From the NCBI GenBank assembly GCA_019059635.1, contig JAGVRJ010000009.1, positions 310,001-374,000 on the forward strand: a stretch of DNA of 64,000 bases. The letters run 5' to 3'. This document shows, one piece after another, positions 36,262-48,081 of this stretch. The DNA comes from Proales similis (lineage: Eukaryota > Rotifera > Eurotatoria > Ploima > Proalidae). The notes beneath the pieces are model-generated. The model did not search any database. It was not told where the DNA came from and worked only from the letters and a program-made list of their open reading frames with translations. The position numbers and the translations under genes are program-made. Numbering within the stretch: the stretch's first letter is position 1; each line of letters opens with the position of its first letter.

Positions 36262-36701
36262 ACCAAACCAAACACTTGCGATCGGCCGAGCGAGTCGTGA
36301 CAAGTATGAAAACTATTTGAGATATCTGGTTTGCCCACGAAAGAGGTTTATGGTTGCAGGGCTCTTTTGAATTTATTATGCAAATACCACGCGATCTTGG
36401 GTCTAGACGGCAAAAGATGCTTTTTGCTGAATTTTTCTCTCTTTTTACTTTTCCTCTTCTTCAATCGAGCACAAACTTCACTCAAAAGTCCGCAAACAAA
36501 AACTTCTCTGTCAGTACAATTTCTTCTCTCAATGGAGTTTTTTATGCTTGATTTAAAAGATCAGCTCAAAACTTGGAGAAGAAAAAGAATTTTTCTTGAT
36601 GACAAGCTTGTCAATATTACAAATCGATACGCTCGAAGAGCAAGAGCAGCTGAGAGGGTATTTAAAGGCCCGATTGGAGCAGGCTCGATTCAAGAGTCAA
36701 A
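36262..36701. other. Spacer between GCC1 and a small plus-strand gene
   Basis: It is AT-rich. It contains a 43-codon frame (36599-36730) predicted as a charged helix that overlaps the next start codon; see findings. No other support for coding. Confidence 0.35.
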
Positions 36702-37058
36702 ATGAGTCAACTTGTGTCAGGACCAGTTGAATATTACAAATCGTAGGTTTTCGTATCATGCCTACTTGATCAGCTCGAGTTGAAAAGTTTTCTCGCTTTT
36801 AGGAGCTTGTTCTCCAGCTCGGAGGGCGCTGGCGCTTTCAGTCTTTTATCCAATGGCCTTCTCTATTCGTTCGCTGACGGAAGAGTGTTTGATGTCGGCA
36901 GGCGAGCTAGCAAGGCGCGTTTCGGCATGGATGCCATCTACAAATCGAGAGCCCCACAGCTAGACCAGTTCAAGGACCCCAATCTCTATATCTACTTTCC
37001 TCTGGGATTAACAAAAGGCTTGTGGATTTACACTTATGACTATTTCAACTTCTGGTAG
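36702..37058 (+). CDS. Small unknown protein, 98 aa
   Basis: Two exons (36702-36742 and 36803-37058) join in frame at a GT-AG intron of 60 nt and encode 98 aa, MSQLVSGPVEYYKS then SLFSSSEGAGAFS. I do not recognise it. The middle is basic (FDVGRRASKARFGMDAIYKS) and the end aromatic (DPNLYIYFPLG, WIYTYDYFNFW), with one weakly hydrophobic segment. GC-rich third codon positions as in neighbouring genes, a sensible intron and an AATAAA at 37161 support a real gene. The size and composition would suit a small mitochondrial inner-membrane subunit, but that is a guess. Confidence 0.5.
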
Positions 37059-37207
37059 GCCGCTCTAATTCCTCCTTCTCTTCCCTTATTTCATTAGCGG
37101 TCAATGTTTGTAGGCAATGGAGTCAAGCAATCAATTTGGTAACTTTGGTTAAAGCTTCTGAATAAAACTCGACATTTAATTCGCTCGGTTTGGTTAAGCT
37201 GAGCCAA

Positions 37208-37453
37208 ATGAGGACCAGGCCAACAAACACAAACACATTGAGGCCAATCAAAGTGAAGATTAGAAACGAAGAAAACGAGTGGAACGATGAAGGAGAGGAA
37301 AATGGCGGTGGTGACTACGGCGGCGACTATGGTGGCGACCACGGCGGTGGCGACTACGGCGGTGGCGACTATGGCGGTGGCGACTATGGCGGTGGCGACT
37401 TTGGAGGAGGCGACTTCGGCGGTGGTGACTTTGGAGGTGGGGGCTTCAGCTAG
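37208..37453 (+). CDS. Gly/Asp/Tyr-rich repeat protein
   Basis: The ATG at 37208 opens 81 codons. The first third is basic and polar (MRTRPTNTNTLRPIKVKIRN) and then acidic. The rest is a tandem GGGDY/GGGDF repeat of about nine units, ending GGGGFS. It lacks a signal peptide. An AATAAA at 37563 could end the transcript. Alternatively it may be a further 3' exon of the small gene upstream, though that gene has its own stop and polyadenylation signal. The opposite strand is also open here, as expected of the repeat, so coding is not certain. Confidence 0.4.
   Translation: MRTRPTNTNTLRPIKVKIRNEENEWNDEGEENGGGDYGGDYGGDHGGGDYGGGDYGGGDYGGGDFGGGDFGGGDFGGGGFS
37300..37440 (+). repeat. 15-bp tandem repeat, GGCGGTGGCGACTAT-like
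   Basis: About nine imperfect 15-base units encode GGGD(Y/F). The period is a multiple of three and third-base changes are mostly silent, which favours a translated repeat. Confidence 0.7.
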
Positions 37454-37927
37454 TCCTCGGTTGCTATTTCTATTCAATCCATTAATTGAGCAAAAATTCC
37501 AGTTATTGTTGTTTTAAAAAACGAAAAAAATCGCTTTGTGATAAAAAGGGGAACTTTTTACGAATAAAAGGCGTTTTTTAAGAAAATTTATTTTGTTTTT
37601 GTTTTCAAAAGAGACCGTTATGAGAATAGAACGCTCGAGAAATTCAAAAAGAGACGACTCAGACTTGAGAGAGAAAATTCAATTTGATTCTTGTTTGAAA
37701 AAGCACAAGATGAAAAGAAGATTAATCGAAAATTTGAATTCAGTTCAGGTTCGAATAGAGGCTTGGCCGCGAATAAAAAAAAAGAAGAAAAGTGCCAGTC
37801 GAATGCCAATCAAACAGCAGATTGGACCGAAATTAACTAAGCCGAATAAATAAAAAATGAATTTGAGGCGTAATAAGTCAAAACAAGGCTGATTCGGGGG
37901 CCGATGGACAGTCTATGTACACAGCAA
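37454..37927. other. Spacer before the PARD3 3' end
   Basis: A/T-rich. A 78-codon Lys/Arg-rich frame (37620-37853) is present but has no recognisable feature. AATAAA-like hexamers lie at 37563 and about 37846. Confidence 0.35.
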
Positions 37928-40900
37928 TTAGACCTGGGCAGGGTGAGGAAGGATGGTCGGGTCGCGTTCAAGTATTGGTCGAACTCTCATCGACGACGGT
38001 CTTAGGTGTGAGGGCGATGACTTGCTAACTTGCGACTCGGTTGCGCTATCTCGAATCTCGAAGCGGTTCAGCCGCGAAGGCTGCGACTTGGTCGACAGCT
38101 GATTTAAGTCGTGACGATCAAAGCAAACTCGAGCGAACTGAGGTTCAGCCTCGACTCTGGCCTGCTGTCGTTCGACTTTGTCGTTGAATATATCGCCGAC
38201 CGAATGGATCTGATTGGACACATTCACAGGCATTGAATGCATGACCGAGTTGCGCTTGATCACGTCTCCCATGGCCGAGTAAGGACGATTTATCAACGCT
38301 TGCGGATAAATGCAGCTGTTCTTGGAGAGCACCCGCGACTGATGCTGCGAATCGACCTGCTTCTGCTGCTCGATGAATCGTCGCTGCTGCTCTCTCATCA
38401 GAATGTACTCGTTTGTAATGTAGGGCGGTGGACGAGCGCTCTGGGCCAAGCGGTGACTGTCTGTGGAATGATAGAACCACGAGTCTCGACAAGCGAAGTA
38501 AGATTTGACTCCGCGAGACTCGGCCGTCTCGCCCAGGGCGCCTGACGATGTGCTGCTGGCCAGCGCCGCAGACGATGAAGAGGACGATGTGGATATGGCT
38601 GTTCCTTCATTCAGATGACTCTGTGTTGGCTTGTATTGTTTGTAAAGCGTGTCGTCGTCTATTAGTATTTGTCCGTTTGTTTGATTCACGTTCTGGAAAA
38701 AAGTAAACGAATTAATTCAAGGCCATTCAAAGGTTTGTTTTTTGTTAAGCAACAAAAAATTAAATTAAATTAATCGAGCGAATGTCTGGGTTTGGTTGAA
38801 ATCATAAAAAGCCAAATGAACCCACAAGTAAAATGAGGATGTTCAATTTGACAGCAATTAATCGGTGAGGAGAGGCTGGTGGTTAGCTCGTTAGGTGGGG
38901 TGCAGTGCCAAACTCATGGGCCATGTAAACGGTTAAGCTTTTTGCTTGATTGCTTCTTTACCTGTTCGACCCACAACTGCCGAGACGAGCTAGCTGCTCG
39001 AGAATATTTACGAAAAAATTGCATGATAATGCGTTTCAATAGGCAATTTAAGAAAAGCGTGGCGAATGAGTCGGTCAAAGATGCGTCTTTGGTCGGCGCC
39101 GTATATTCTGCTGCTCAAACAAACTTTGTTCAAATCTACTTACATTAGAATCTGACTTGGATTGGGGCTCGGCGTCGCGCTTTTGGTAGTTAATCAATTC
39201 AACGGCCTTGTGCTTTGCCGGCGACGACTGCTCGGAGACTTCGGTCACTTCACTCGGAGTCTTTGACTGGCTGTGGTGGCATTTGCGACTTGACGCCTTG
39301 AAAATACTCTGAAATGTCTCAATTAGACTCTTCTTGTGCGACAGGCCGGCTGCTTTTTTATTTCGCTTTTCGTTGCTGCCCTCAGTCGCCTGCTGGCTGT
39401 CTGCTTGTTTCTGTTTGTCTGCAAGCTGCTCGGCGGTCTCTTTGCCTTTGGGCTGCTGAGCGCCCGATTGTTGAGTTGCGTTTTGAGGGTCGAATGACTT
39501 GTCGACAGCCGTTCTAAAGCTTCGATTTATTGCCCGGAAGCGGCTGCCCATGGTTACAGGGTTTAGCTCTTCAGTTGTTTTACGAGCTCTGGTCATCGCT
39601 GCACTTATGGTTCCAAACTTGCTGGTGAGCGAATTCATTTCAGTGCCGTTTGATCTCATTGTTTCGACCGAGACCGAACGCCGGTTGGCCTTCACTTTTG
39701 AGTAGATCGGCTCTTCTGGCTGCTGCTGTTGGCCGATTGGATCAGCTGAAAAGTAAGAAATTGGTTAGTTTTAGCCGAGTTCAGGCGAAGCTCAAACCAA
39801 ACAGACGACAGGCAGCAGACAAGCATGCGGGACAAAGGGGGCGCCAAACTCATCCAAACCAAAGACGTTAAGAGTCGAACCGTGGATTTCGCTTGAAAGA
39901 TTAGACGGAGAGGGCGGACGTAATGAGACGGTACGAAGACAAGCCGAGAAGCGCGAGTCGCACCTGCTTGCACTGTAGTGAGCCAAACTGTCGCACTCGC
40001 TGCCCCACTCGTTGTCAAGACCGTGGAAAAGCTCTTCGGGTATGACAACGATCGGACGCATTTCGATCGATCGTTCGGCCGTTATGTCCGAGTACGACGA
40101 TTGATCGGCGCTGCTCTCCGACGTTTGGCTAGACAGTGTGCTTCTCTCGCGTGGCCTCGAGCTGCACAGTTTCATCTGACACAGAGATTGGAGGTAATGC
40201 TTGTAAAATGAGTGACGCTCAGGCAACTGGTCGCCTTTGCCTGTCATTCCCTGCTTTGCTGTCGGCTCAGTTGTGGATGAGACGAAATCAGACTTACGCA
40301 TTGGAGTTGTCTCCGGTGCCGGTTCGCACTCGCTCTTCAAACCGTCGACCGTGTGCGAGCGTTTCTTGGTCATGCTCGACTCGGGCGTCGATTTGTTGCG
40401 CTGGAATTTGCTTATGTTGGACGTGGTCAAGCTCTGCGCCATGGAGCCCTGTGGTAAACCGATCTTGGTTCGCTTCTCTGACATGCTTCTTCTTGACGGC
40501 GCGTCTCGATTAAAGCCGACTGGCTCGTCAGTCTCGTATTGACGATTATTGTTCACAATGCGCACGACCTGGCCGCCCAGTTCGGCGCCGTGTTTGAGTC
40601 GCTCGATTTGCTCGTCGATCTGCTCGATTACGTTGCTGCTGTGTTTGGACACCTTGCGCGACACGGTCAGCTGGATGTGGCCCGGACGAGATTCAATTTG
40701 CATGGCGTCGCGCAATATCTGCATTGCCTGCTCGTTTGACTTGCCCAGCAACGAGAAGCCGTTAATATTGATGAGCTGATCGTTTGCTTTGAGGCGGCCA
40801 TCTTTGCCAGCCGCGCCGCCGGTGAACACTGTTTTCACGAATATTCCCAAGTCGACCAGAGGCGAGTTGATCTCATCGTCCAGTCGCTTGGTCTTGCCCT

Positions 40901-43514
40901 TGACGCTCACGCCGAGGCCGGCTGAGCCGGTCTCGTTCAGCTGAATTTCGAACGTGAGCAGTTGACGCTCACTGACGCGCTTCTCTCGTCGTGTCTCGTC
41001 CTCTTCGTATTCGTGCTCACTGATCGGTCGAGGAAGTTGAGCCGCTCCAATCTTGTTGGGCCCTTTCGAATGCTCTGGCGAGCTGACGATTTGCCTTGAG
41101 ACCACCAACTGTACACACGAGCCTAACTTGGTGTTCCTCAGCAGATTCACTGCGTCGTGCAAGCTTACGTTGGTTACGTCCATTCCGTTCACTTCAATCA
41201 GGCGATCGCCACGTTGAAGCCGGCCGTCGGTGACTGCTGCGCCCTTGGGCAATATGCTCTTTATGTAGATCGGACTGAATTCGCCACTAGTGCAATTGTC
41301 TCGCGACGCCAGTTTGAACCCGAGGCCTTGAGGCCCCTTCACCAGCTCAATGCATACTCGCTTGCCCATTTTTTTCGTGTTGCTGGCGTTTATGTCCACG
41401 TTGAAGCTTTCTTTTTCGTTCTCTTTATCTTCGGCAGCTTCTATCGCTCGCTCTTCGTGACTAAGCTCGTCTGGAGGCCATTGCGAGTCGAAATCGCGCA
41501 CAAGTCGAATCAATAGGTCCTGTCCGCTGTTTTGAATGCTTTTCAACGTGTCGCGGAGTATTTCCTGTGCCTTTAGAAAGTCTATTCCGATCAGCGATTG
41601 TCCATTGATGTTGATGATGCGATCGCCAGCTTGACAGCAGCCGTGTCGATGCACTCGGCCGCCCGGCTCTATTTTCTGGATGATCAGGCCCATTCCCTGC
41701 TTGCTCTGCGGGTCAATTGACGGTATGACGTGGATGCCGAGAGCATCGTGGCCTTCGTTGGGCAGACGAACTTCGATGAGCTCTTCGGGTTCGGGCGAAC
41801 GGTTGGCCTGCGAGCGCCATGGCTCCGGACGAGCCATAGATTGTCTGCTAGAGCTTGTACGACTGAAGCGTCCGCAGCTGCTCTGATGACGCTGAGGACT
41901 GCCGCCGCCGCCGGCCACTGCTTCTTGATGATTCGTCTCCATTGATTGATTCATATTAAAGAGGCATGACTCGCTGCCGCTTTTTACTCTCAGACAATCT
42001 GGCCGTGAATGGAAGGGAAAAAAAAGGTTAGCAGTGGGCAAATAACTTATAGAGCTCGATTATGATGAATAATGATGAAAGGTAGAGGCGAATGGCGAAT
42101 GAAGACTCCACCCAGTTTGTTTAGATTGGCGCGTTGATCGCGCGTGAGGTGCAGTCCATTGTGGCCGCCCAATTCGACCCAACGATCGACCTAGTCAGAC
42201 CAAGTCTAGCCACTGTCGACACGCACGGTTGTCATGGGCAATGCAGTATGGCAGGAAACGCGTTCCCAATCGCCACCGCAGACCAACTGACGGCTCCACA
42301 ATAGCCGACAATGCGATCGAAAGAGAAAGAAAGCAAAAAAAAGAGAGCAAGCGAGTGCATGAGAGCAAAAAGAAAGAGCCGAAGAGAAATGGAGCGAGAG
42401 AGAGAGAGAGGAGAAATAAAACAAAAAAAAAGAACGCAAAACAATGGCCGTCATGGACGCCTCCACAAACTGAAATGAATGCGGGGCACAAAACTAGCAA
42501 ATAAAAAGGCGACTCACGATTTCTATCTTTGTTTGACAGGTCACCGCGCGTGATGCATACTTGACGGCGCAGCAAGTGATCGCTACTGCCGCCAACTCCA
42601 CTACTAATGCAACCAACGCCGCGGCCGCCACTACCACTGCTGCGCACACGTAACTGGACCGCGTTTGTCGTCTCGCTGCTCCAATTCGTTTGAGCGCTTA
42701 AATGGCCTCCGATCGGCAAACTGCATACGGGCGCATAGCTGTTGTTGCTCGAGCTCTCGCTGCTCACCACGCTATTATTCAAACTATTCGGCCGATGCAC
42801 TGCCGCTGACTCTTTGATGGCGATTTGCTTTTGCTGCGATTGTTCGCCGCTCCGGCCTAATTGAGCCTCCTCGAACGTTGCAATCAGCTAGTTTTGCAAA
42901 GCCGTTTAATAATCAGAGAAATATAGTGCTTCCTTATCGGGCAATTATTGCCGAGCGGTCGTCGATCGGCCGACTGCCTGCTTCCTTTCGCAACAGACTG
43001 CAGTTCCTTATTCTGCAAATCTTTGCCCTGCCCGAAACCAAAACGCCCTCGAGCGTCTCTGGACTGTGTCCCTTCATATTATTGGAATTAAATGGAACTG
43101 CCAGTAAATTAGCATTCTTAAGCTAAAGGAAGCAGACAGCCGCTCGGATCTCGGCCTTTCCTCTATTTTTCTTGTTTCAATTTGGTCCAGAATTGCACTT
43201 ACAATTTCCTTATCCTCGAGAACGTCTTCGATCAGATCGTCCGGGTCGAGAATGCCGCCGTCGCGCATTGTCTGAAGTTTCAAAACGTTCACGACGGTGT
43301 TTGACGCCTTGAGCGGATTAAGAGAATAGGCTTCGTTGAATGGATCAGCATGGCGAGTGTTCACCTAAGAGACGCTCACCTTTGCAGTTGCTTTTTTGTA
43401 GCGGGCGATCGCGTTCTCGATTACGGAAGCGACCGTGACCGGCTGCTTGTCGGCGTCTATCGATCGGCAAGGAACAATCACTTTGACTTGATCAAAGCTT
43501 ATGGTCACTTTCAT
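37928..43514 (-). CDS. PARD3: Par-3 / Bazooka polarity scaffold
   Basis: Par-3 organises apical-basal and anterior-posterior polarity with Par-6 and aPKC. Exon 1 (43380-43514) encodes MKVTISFDQVKVIVPC and exon 2 (43203-43364) DGGILDPDDLIEDVL: together the N-terminal oligomerisation domain. Exon 3 is 42518-42887. The large exon 4 (from 41998) carries three PDZ domains: ALGIHVIPSIDPQSKQGMG, GLGFKLASRDNC with GAAVTDGRLQRGDRLIEVNG, and AGLGVSVKGKTK with GAAGKDGRLKANDQLININ. The aPKC-binding CR3 motif follows (SRRSMSEKRTK). Exon 5 (39,150-39,740) has FRAINRSFRTAVDKSFD, like the vertebrate SFRAAIDKSYD segment. The final exon (37928 to about 38695) encodes a Ser-rich tail ending ILPHPAQV. The donor joining exon 4 to 5 is uncertain. 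Total about 1,350 aa. Confidence 0.94.
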
Positions 43515-46326
43515 TTTGTGTCAACTTCTCCTATTCTATTCGATCCTGTTTCATTCTAATTGGCGTTTGTGGATGAATTGGCATTCGCTGCGTCTCAAGT
43601 CGATGCTCTCTCGCTCGTACTCCGGCCTTCACTCACTTGGTCTTTTGTTTCGCTCAATGTGTTTTTACTTTAGGCTTCTAGTGTGACCGCCAGTGCAAAT
43701 CAGACGGCTGAGACCAAGACGATCTTGTGTTGTCGATTACAATGATGACGACTATTACCAGCCTCGTGATATATATGCAAAGGATTGAGAGCCAGAGGGA
43801 AATGTCTAAAAGTGAGAAAAAAGTTGCATAAAATAATAAAAATTATGCAAAGTGGACAGTGAGCGAGGAACTTTCAAAAAAAAAAAAGATCCAGTTCCAG
43901 TCGCAATTCGAATGTCCGAGACCACAACAAAATAAATAGATTTGAGTCGCCAACTTGCACTTAATTCGAAAGCCAACACTCGTTTAAGTAACAGAGTAAG
44001 AGACTCGATGGAAATGGAAGGAAGCCATTGCTCTCACTTCAATCAGACAAAAGTGAAGTGAAAAAGAAGAGAAATATGAATCGGCACTTGATAAATGCAA
44101 CAAACGGCTGCGTCATACGTTCCGAGTGAAGTTAATTAAATTGGCGGCCAGCTAATGCATCGTCCGTTTTAAGTGCTCATCCAATTTGAGCGCTCAAGAA
44201 ACTGAGAGAAGAAAAAAGAAAAGCCAAACAATTTGGCGAATGCGTGAATACAAGTCGAGGTTGAGCGCCGCTTGTTTGTGAAGATTAAAAGTTTCACGTT
44301 GCTCAAATGACTCGAGTGTGTGTGTGTGGGGGTGTGTTTACGCATAGCGGACGGGTCGCACTATCAGCTCGCTTCAACTCTACTCATTAAGATGAAAGCA
44401 ACGCAAGCGAATTAGTCGCGTCCGTTCAAATAGAGGAAGAGAGGCCAAATAATGTGCGCGCCAGTGTGTTGTAAGGGCGAAGGTAAAAAGAGCAATAGCC
44501 GACTCTTCTCGTTGCTCAACACAGTCGACATTTATCAGAGGACGAGCGAGCGAGCGGCAATTAATTACCAAACAGACGAGTCTCTTATCAAAGCAACATT
44601 GACTACATGTGCTCGTTCGTTCGAGTTGCTGCTGTCCGACTCATTTGACGCTGTGCTACCGCCCAATGCTCACTCAGCTTGGCCATGTCCTAGCTGCAGT
44701 TGGTTGCTGCGCGCACGCTCATTACCATTTTGTGTTTATCCTTCATTAATATCTATTAGAGCGTGCGGCGAGTAGAAACAACAACGAGCCGCATAGGAAA
44801 CGCCCATCGCAACTCTCCGTTTCTTGCGACTAGGCAAGCGGATGATTTAATCATGCGATGATTAATTCAACGCAAATAATTCAAACGGCTAAAACATACG
44901 CGCATAGATAAATACAGAGCGAGGAACAAAAACGGGCATAGGGAGAGAGAGAGAGAGAGGGAAAGAGGGTCGATGTTGGTAAGACGGGACCGAATCGAAT
45001 GAATTCGGCTGTTAGAACTTGAGACGAACGGTCCTAGAGATGAATTTAGAAGGCTCGGAGAACATGGCTGTTCAGCGGCTATCTTATCTCAAATACAAAC
45101 ACTTGAACGTGTCGCAGTAGACGCATAGGCAGCCGTGTGCTCGGACGTGGACGCGCACGAAAGCACACACGCCGTTCATGACATCGATCGATTGAACTGT
45201 TCATGCCGTGTCTCTCTATCTGTTAGTTCAAAGTAAATAAATTAATTAATTAATGAGATTTAAAATAATGACCTGGCTGACTGGCTGTACCGAGTGATAG
45301 GCGGGTAAACTGGAGGTAAACATAATCAAGTGAGAGGGAAGTTTATCTAGACGCGCGTCCACACACACACACACAGGGCAGTGAAGGAGACGCGCCCTTC
45401 GTGTTGACCGTACTTGTTGCACACACTTGTTCGTAGGCAAAGGTCATGTTGCTAAAACGGTTTCTAGATGCCGATCAGACACAGAGTCGAACCTTTTTTT
45501 TTAGAGATGTACCCTCGCACTTTCTGGTCCGTTTCTATATAAACTAAAGTTCGGCACAAACGGCATTTGGTTCTGATAGGCCTTTCTCCTGAACAGTGTT
45601 GAAATGTAGACACGCTTGATTGAGAGATATTGGCTGCCAGTGAAAGTCAACAGCAATTGATAAGTTAATCGAGAAGCGATAAGCCACATCTGAGACCATC
45701 ACATCATCAGAGAGAGAGAGAGAGGGGAGCAAGAGGAGGGGTCGAGAGAGAAAGAGGGATGCCTGGGATAATTACAATCGGATTCAGACTTCATGGCGAT
45801 CAGAGTAAGAAGAATAAAGCGCCGCCCCGAGTCGACGCGTCGTGCCTACAAACAGTGGCGGCTTTCGTTTAATTTTGCTCGTTGAGAAAAACGAATTGAG
45901 TGAGAAAAAAGCTTGGAATGATCGACGTGCTCGACGGCAAGCACGAGCAGAGAGAGCGTCCAAAATGATGAATTTGCGTGGTCAAATGAGCGGCAAATGC
46001 GGCACCTCGATCAAGTCCAAATATTTGATCGGTCAAAGTATAATCAAATCAATCAAGTTTTGGAGTTTTTCAACAAGCACAAAGAGAGATGGAGCGTGAA
46101 TTCCACGCGAGCCTGTTGGCCATTGCTCAGAACAATTCGCAATTCTCTATCTCTCTCTGGCTCTCTCTTCAACGGCTCTGAGCTCAGACCAGATAAGAGG
46201 TGGCGCTCTTTGTTCGTGTTGATTTGATGCCTCCTTCACTTGGAGGAATTTGGCTGTCGGCCGACCGCTTGAAATGTTTCTCATTAAGCTCTTAAGCCCG
46301 TTGGAGCGTGCACGGCTTATGAATAA

Positions 46327-46327
<1 letters not shown>

Positions 46328-46350
<23 letters not shown>
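46328..46350 (+). repeat. GA dinucleotide microsatellite
   Basis: About eleven GA units followed by an A/G-only purine stretch of a further 80 bases. Confidence 0.9.
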
Positions 46351-46358
<8 letters not shown>

Positions 46359-48057
46359 CCAAAGAGAGAAAAAAAGAGAAAAGAACGAGAAAGAACACAA
46401 AAAAAGAGAAAAAAAAAAGAAGAAGAAACCGATTCAGAAACGAGGCCACAAACAATTGATTCGAGCGATGAACCAACCAACGGACAGACAGTCGAATATA
46501 CACACGCAGGGCACACTTGACTGGGTTTAGAGTTCGTCCACATCTCTAATACAGAATCAGTGGAACAAGGCACGCTCATGAAAGGCTTTTTGATTGAATT
46601 AAATAAATCGACCGAGCAAGTCGGCAAGCGAGCGAGTGAGCACCGGCTTTAGTGGCGTTTGCGGTAAGCATTTAGCCGGCGCGGCTCGACTGTTCAAGAT
46701 GAAACATTAGAAGCACTTAAGACAGACTCGCTCTACTTTTCTCTCTCTCTCTCTCTCCCGCTTCTAAACTAAATCTGAGCAAGGATATCAAATCGAGGCT
46801 CTAAGTCCATTGCACATGCCAGCAGGAATTTATTGAGCATTTGACCCGGTTCGCTCGCTTGCTGCTGCTGCTCACAAATCGAGTTAAGTTGCTGAATGAG
46901 CATCGAAGGGTGAAAAGAGACGAGCAATGCCACACGCTGCTTCCTAAACAGAGTCGAATGCCAATCTCAAATGACTTGCTCGACTCTCTCGGTGTACAAG
47001 AGACCTCTCGCTTGCTTGCTTGCTATATGTCGATGAGGCAAGCAAAAGGATTTTAAAATAAAACAGAGAGAGATAGAGAGCAAGAGCGCCAGGACTGACA
47101 GAAACAAAGAGAGAAAAGGCAAGCAAAGATGCGAGCGATGAGAAGTTGCACTGACCAGTTTGCAGCCTCTTCTTTCTCTAGCATTCCAGCGCTCTTTATC
47201 TCAATTAGCCGGAGGTGATAAGGCAGAGGAACGAATGCGGCAATTAATTGCCAAAAAAAACTAGATTCTGAGGGGCGAATGAGCGCTGCCTCGCCAAAAC
47301 CTTTGCTAACGAGTTTTCAGCTAGGACTCGTAAAATCGCACGCGCACCACCTCGTTCGCTCTACATCTTCTCATTGCTCTACCTCGCCTGCCTATCTCGC
47401 TCGCTGCGTTTCTATTCGCTGCCTTTTTTCACTTTTTTACTTGGCTTTCTATTTGATTGTTTCTCAAGCCTCTCCGTTTCTTGTTTTTTTTTCCACTCAG
47501 CCCGAGAGTGCGGGCAGTTTGCTTTATGGGCAATTAATCGAGTGTTATGCTACTGTAAACAGCAATAACTCGCATGATTGCCAAATTGAAGCGAGAATGA
47601 AACTCAAATAAGTAGATAAGCGCTAAAGGTCTATTACACGCTCAAACACGCATTGAGAAGGCGAGCTTGCCAACAGAATGAAGCGAGCCGTCACTGAATA
47701 AATCTGATCAGTTTCCGTTCTAGTCGTCGTGTTCATCACTCTGAATGCTAGGCGAGTGGTGGTTAAGATAGACGAAGGGAAGGGGTTTGCTAAATGCCTA
47801 TAGACCCAATATTCCAATAGACCAAGCTAAATGGAGCATGTCGCAACAAAAAAAAAAGAAAAAAGATCATTCAAGTTGAATAGATTGAAATGAAAACAAA
47901 ACTGTGCTGCCATCCAACTTGAACTTTATTAATTGATCTAATCCGCCCGGTATGTGATTAACTAAGCGAGAGCATTCTGGCTGCAACCATTTGTCGCAAC
48001 TGTCTGTCACTCAATTACCAAAACTGATCTGATCAAATTAGAATGAACATCGTCCAA

Positions 48058-48081
48058 AGAGAGAGAGAGAGAGAGAGAGAG
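48058..48081 (+). repeat. GA dinucleotide microsatellite
   Basis: About eleven uninterrupted GA units. Confidence 0.9.

Noticed and set aside
37094-37477. A minus-strand frame rich in Val/Ala/Thr opposite the GGGDY repeat
   Set aside because: It is the reverse reading of the 15-bp repeat; hydrophobic look comes from the repeat itself.
37620-37853. A 78-codon Lys/Arg-rich frame
   Set aside because: Composition follows the A-rich DNA; no conserved feature or intron.
44452-44775. A 107-codon Cys-containing frame in the desert
   Set aside because: No signal peptide, no family pattern, and base composition like the surrounding non-coding DNA.
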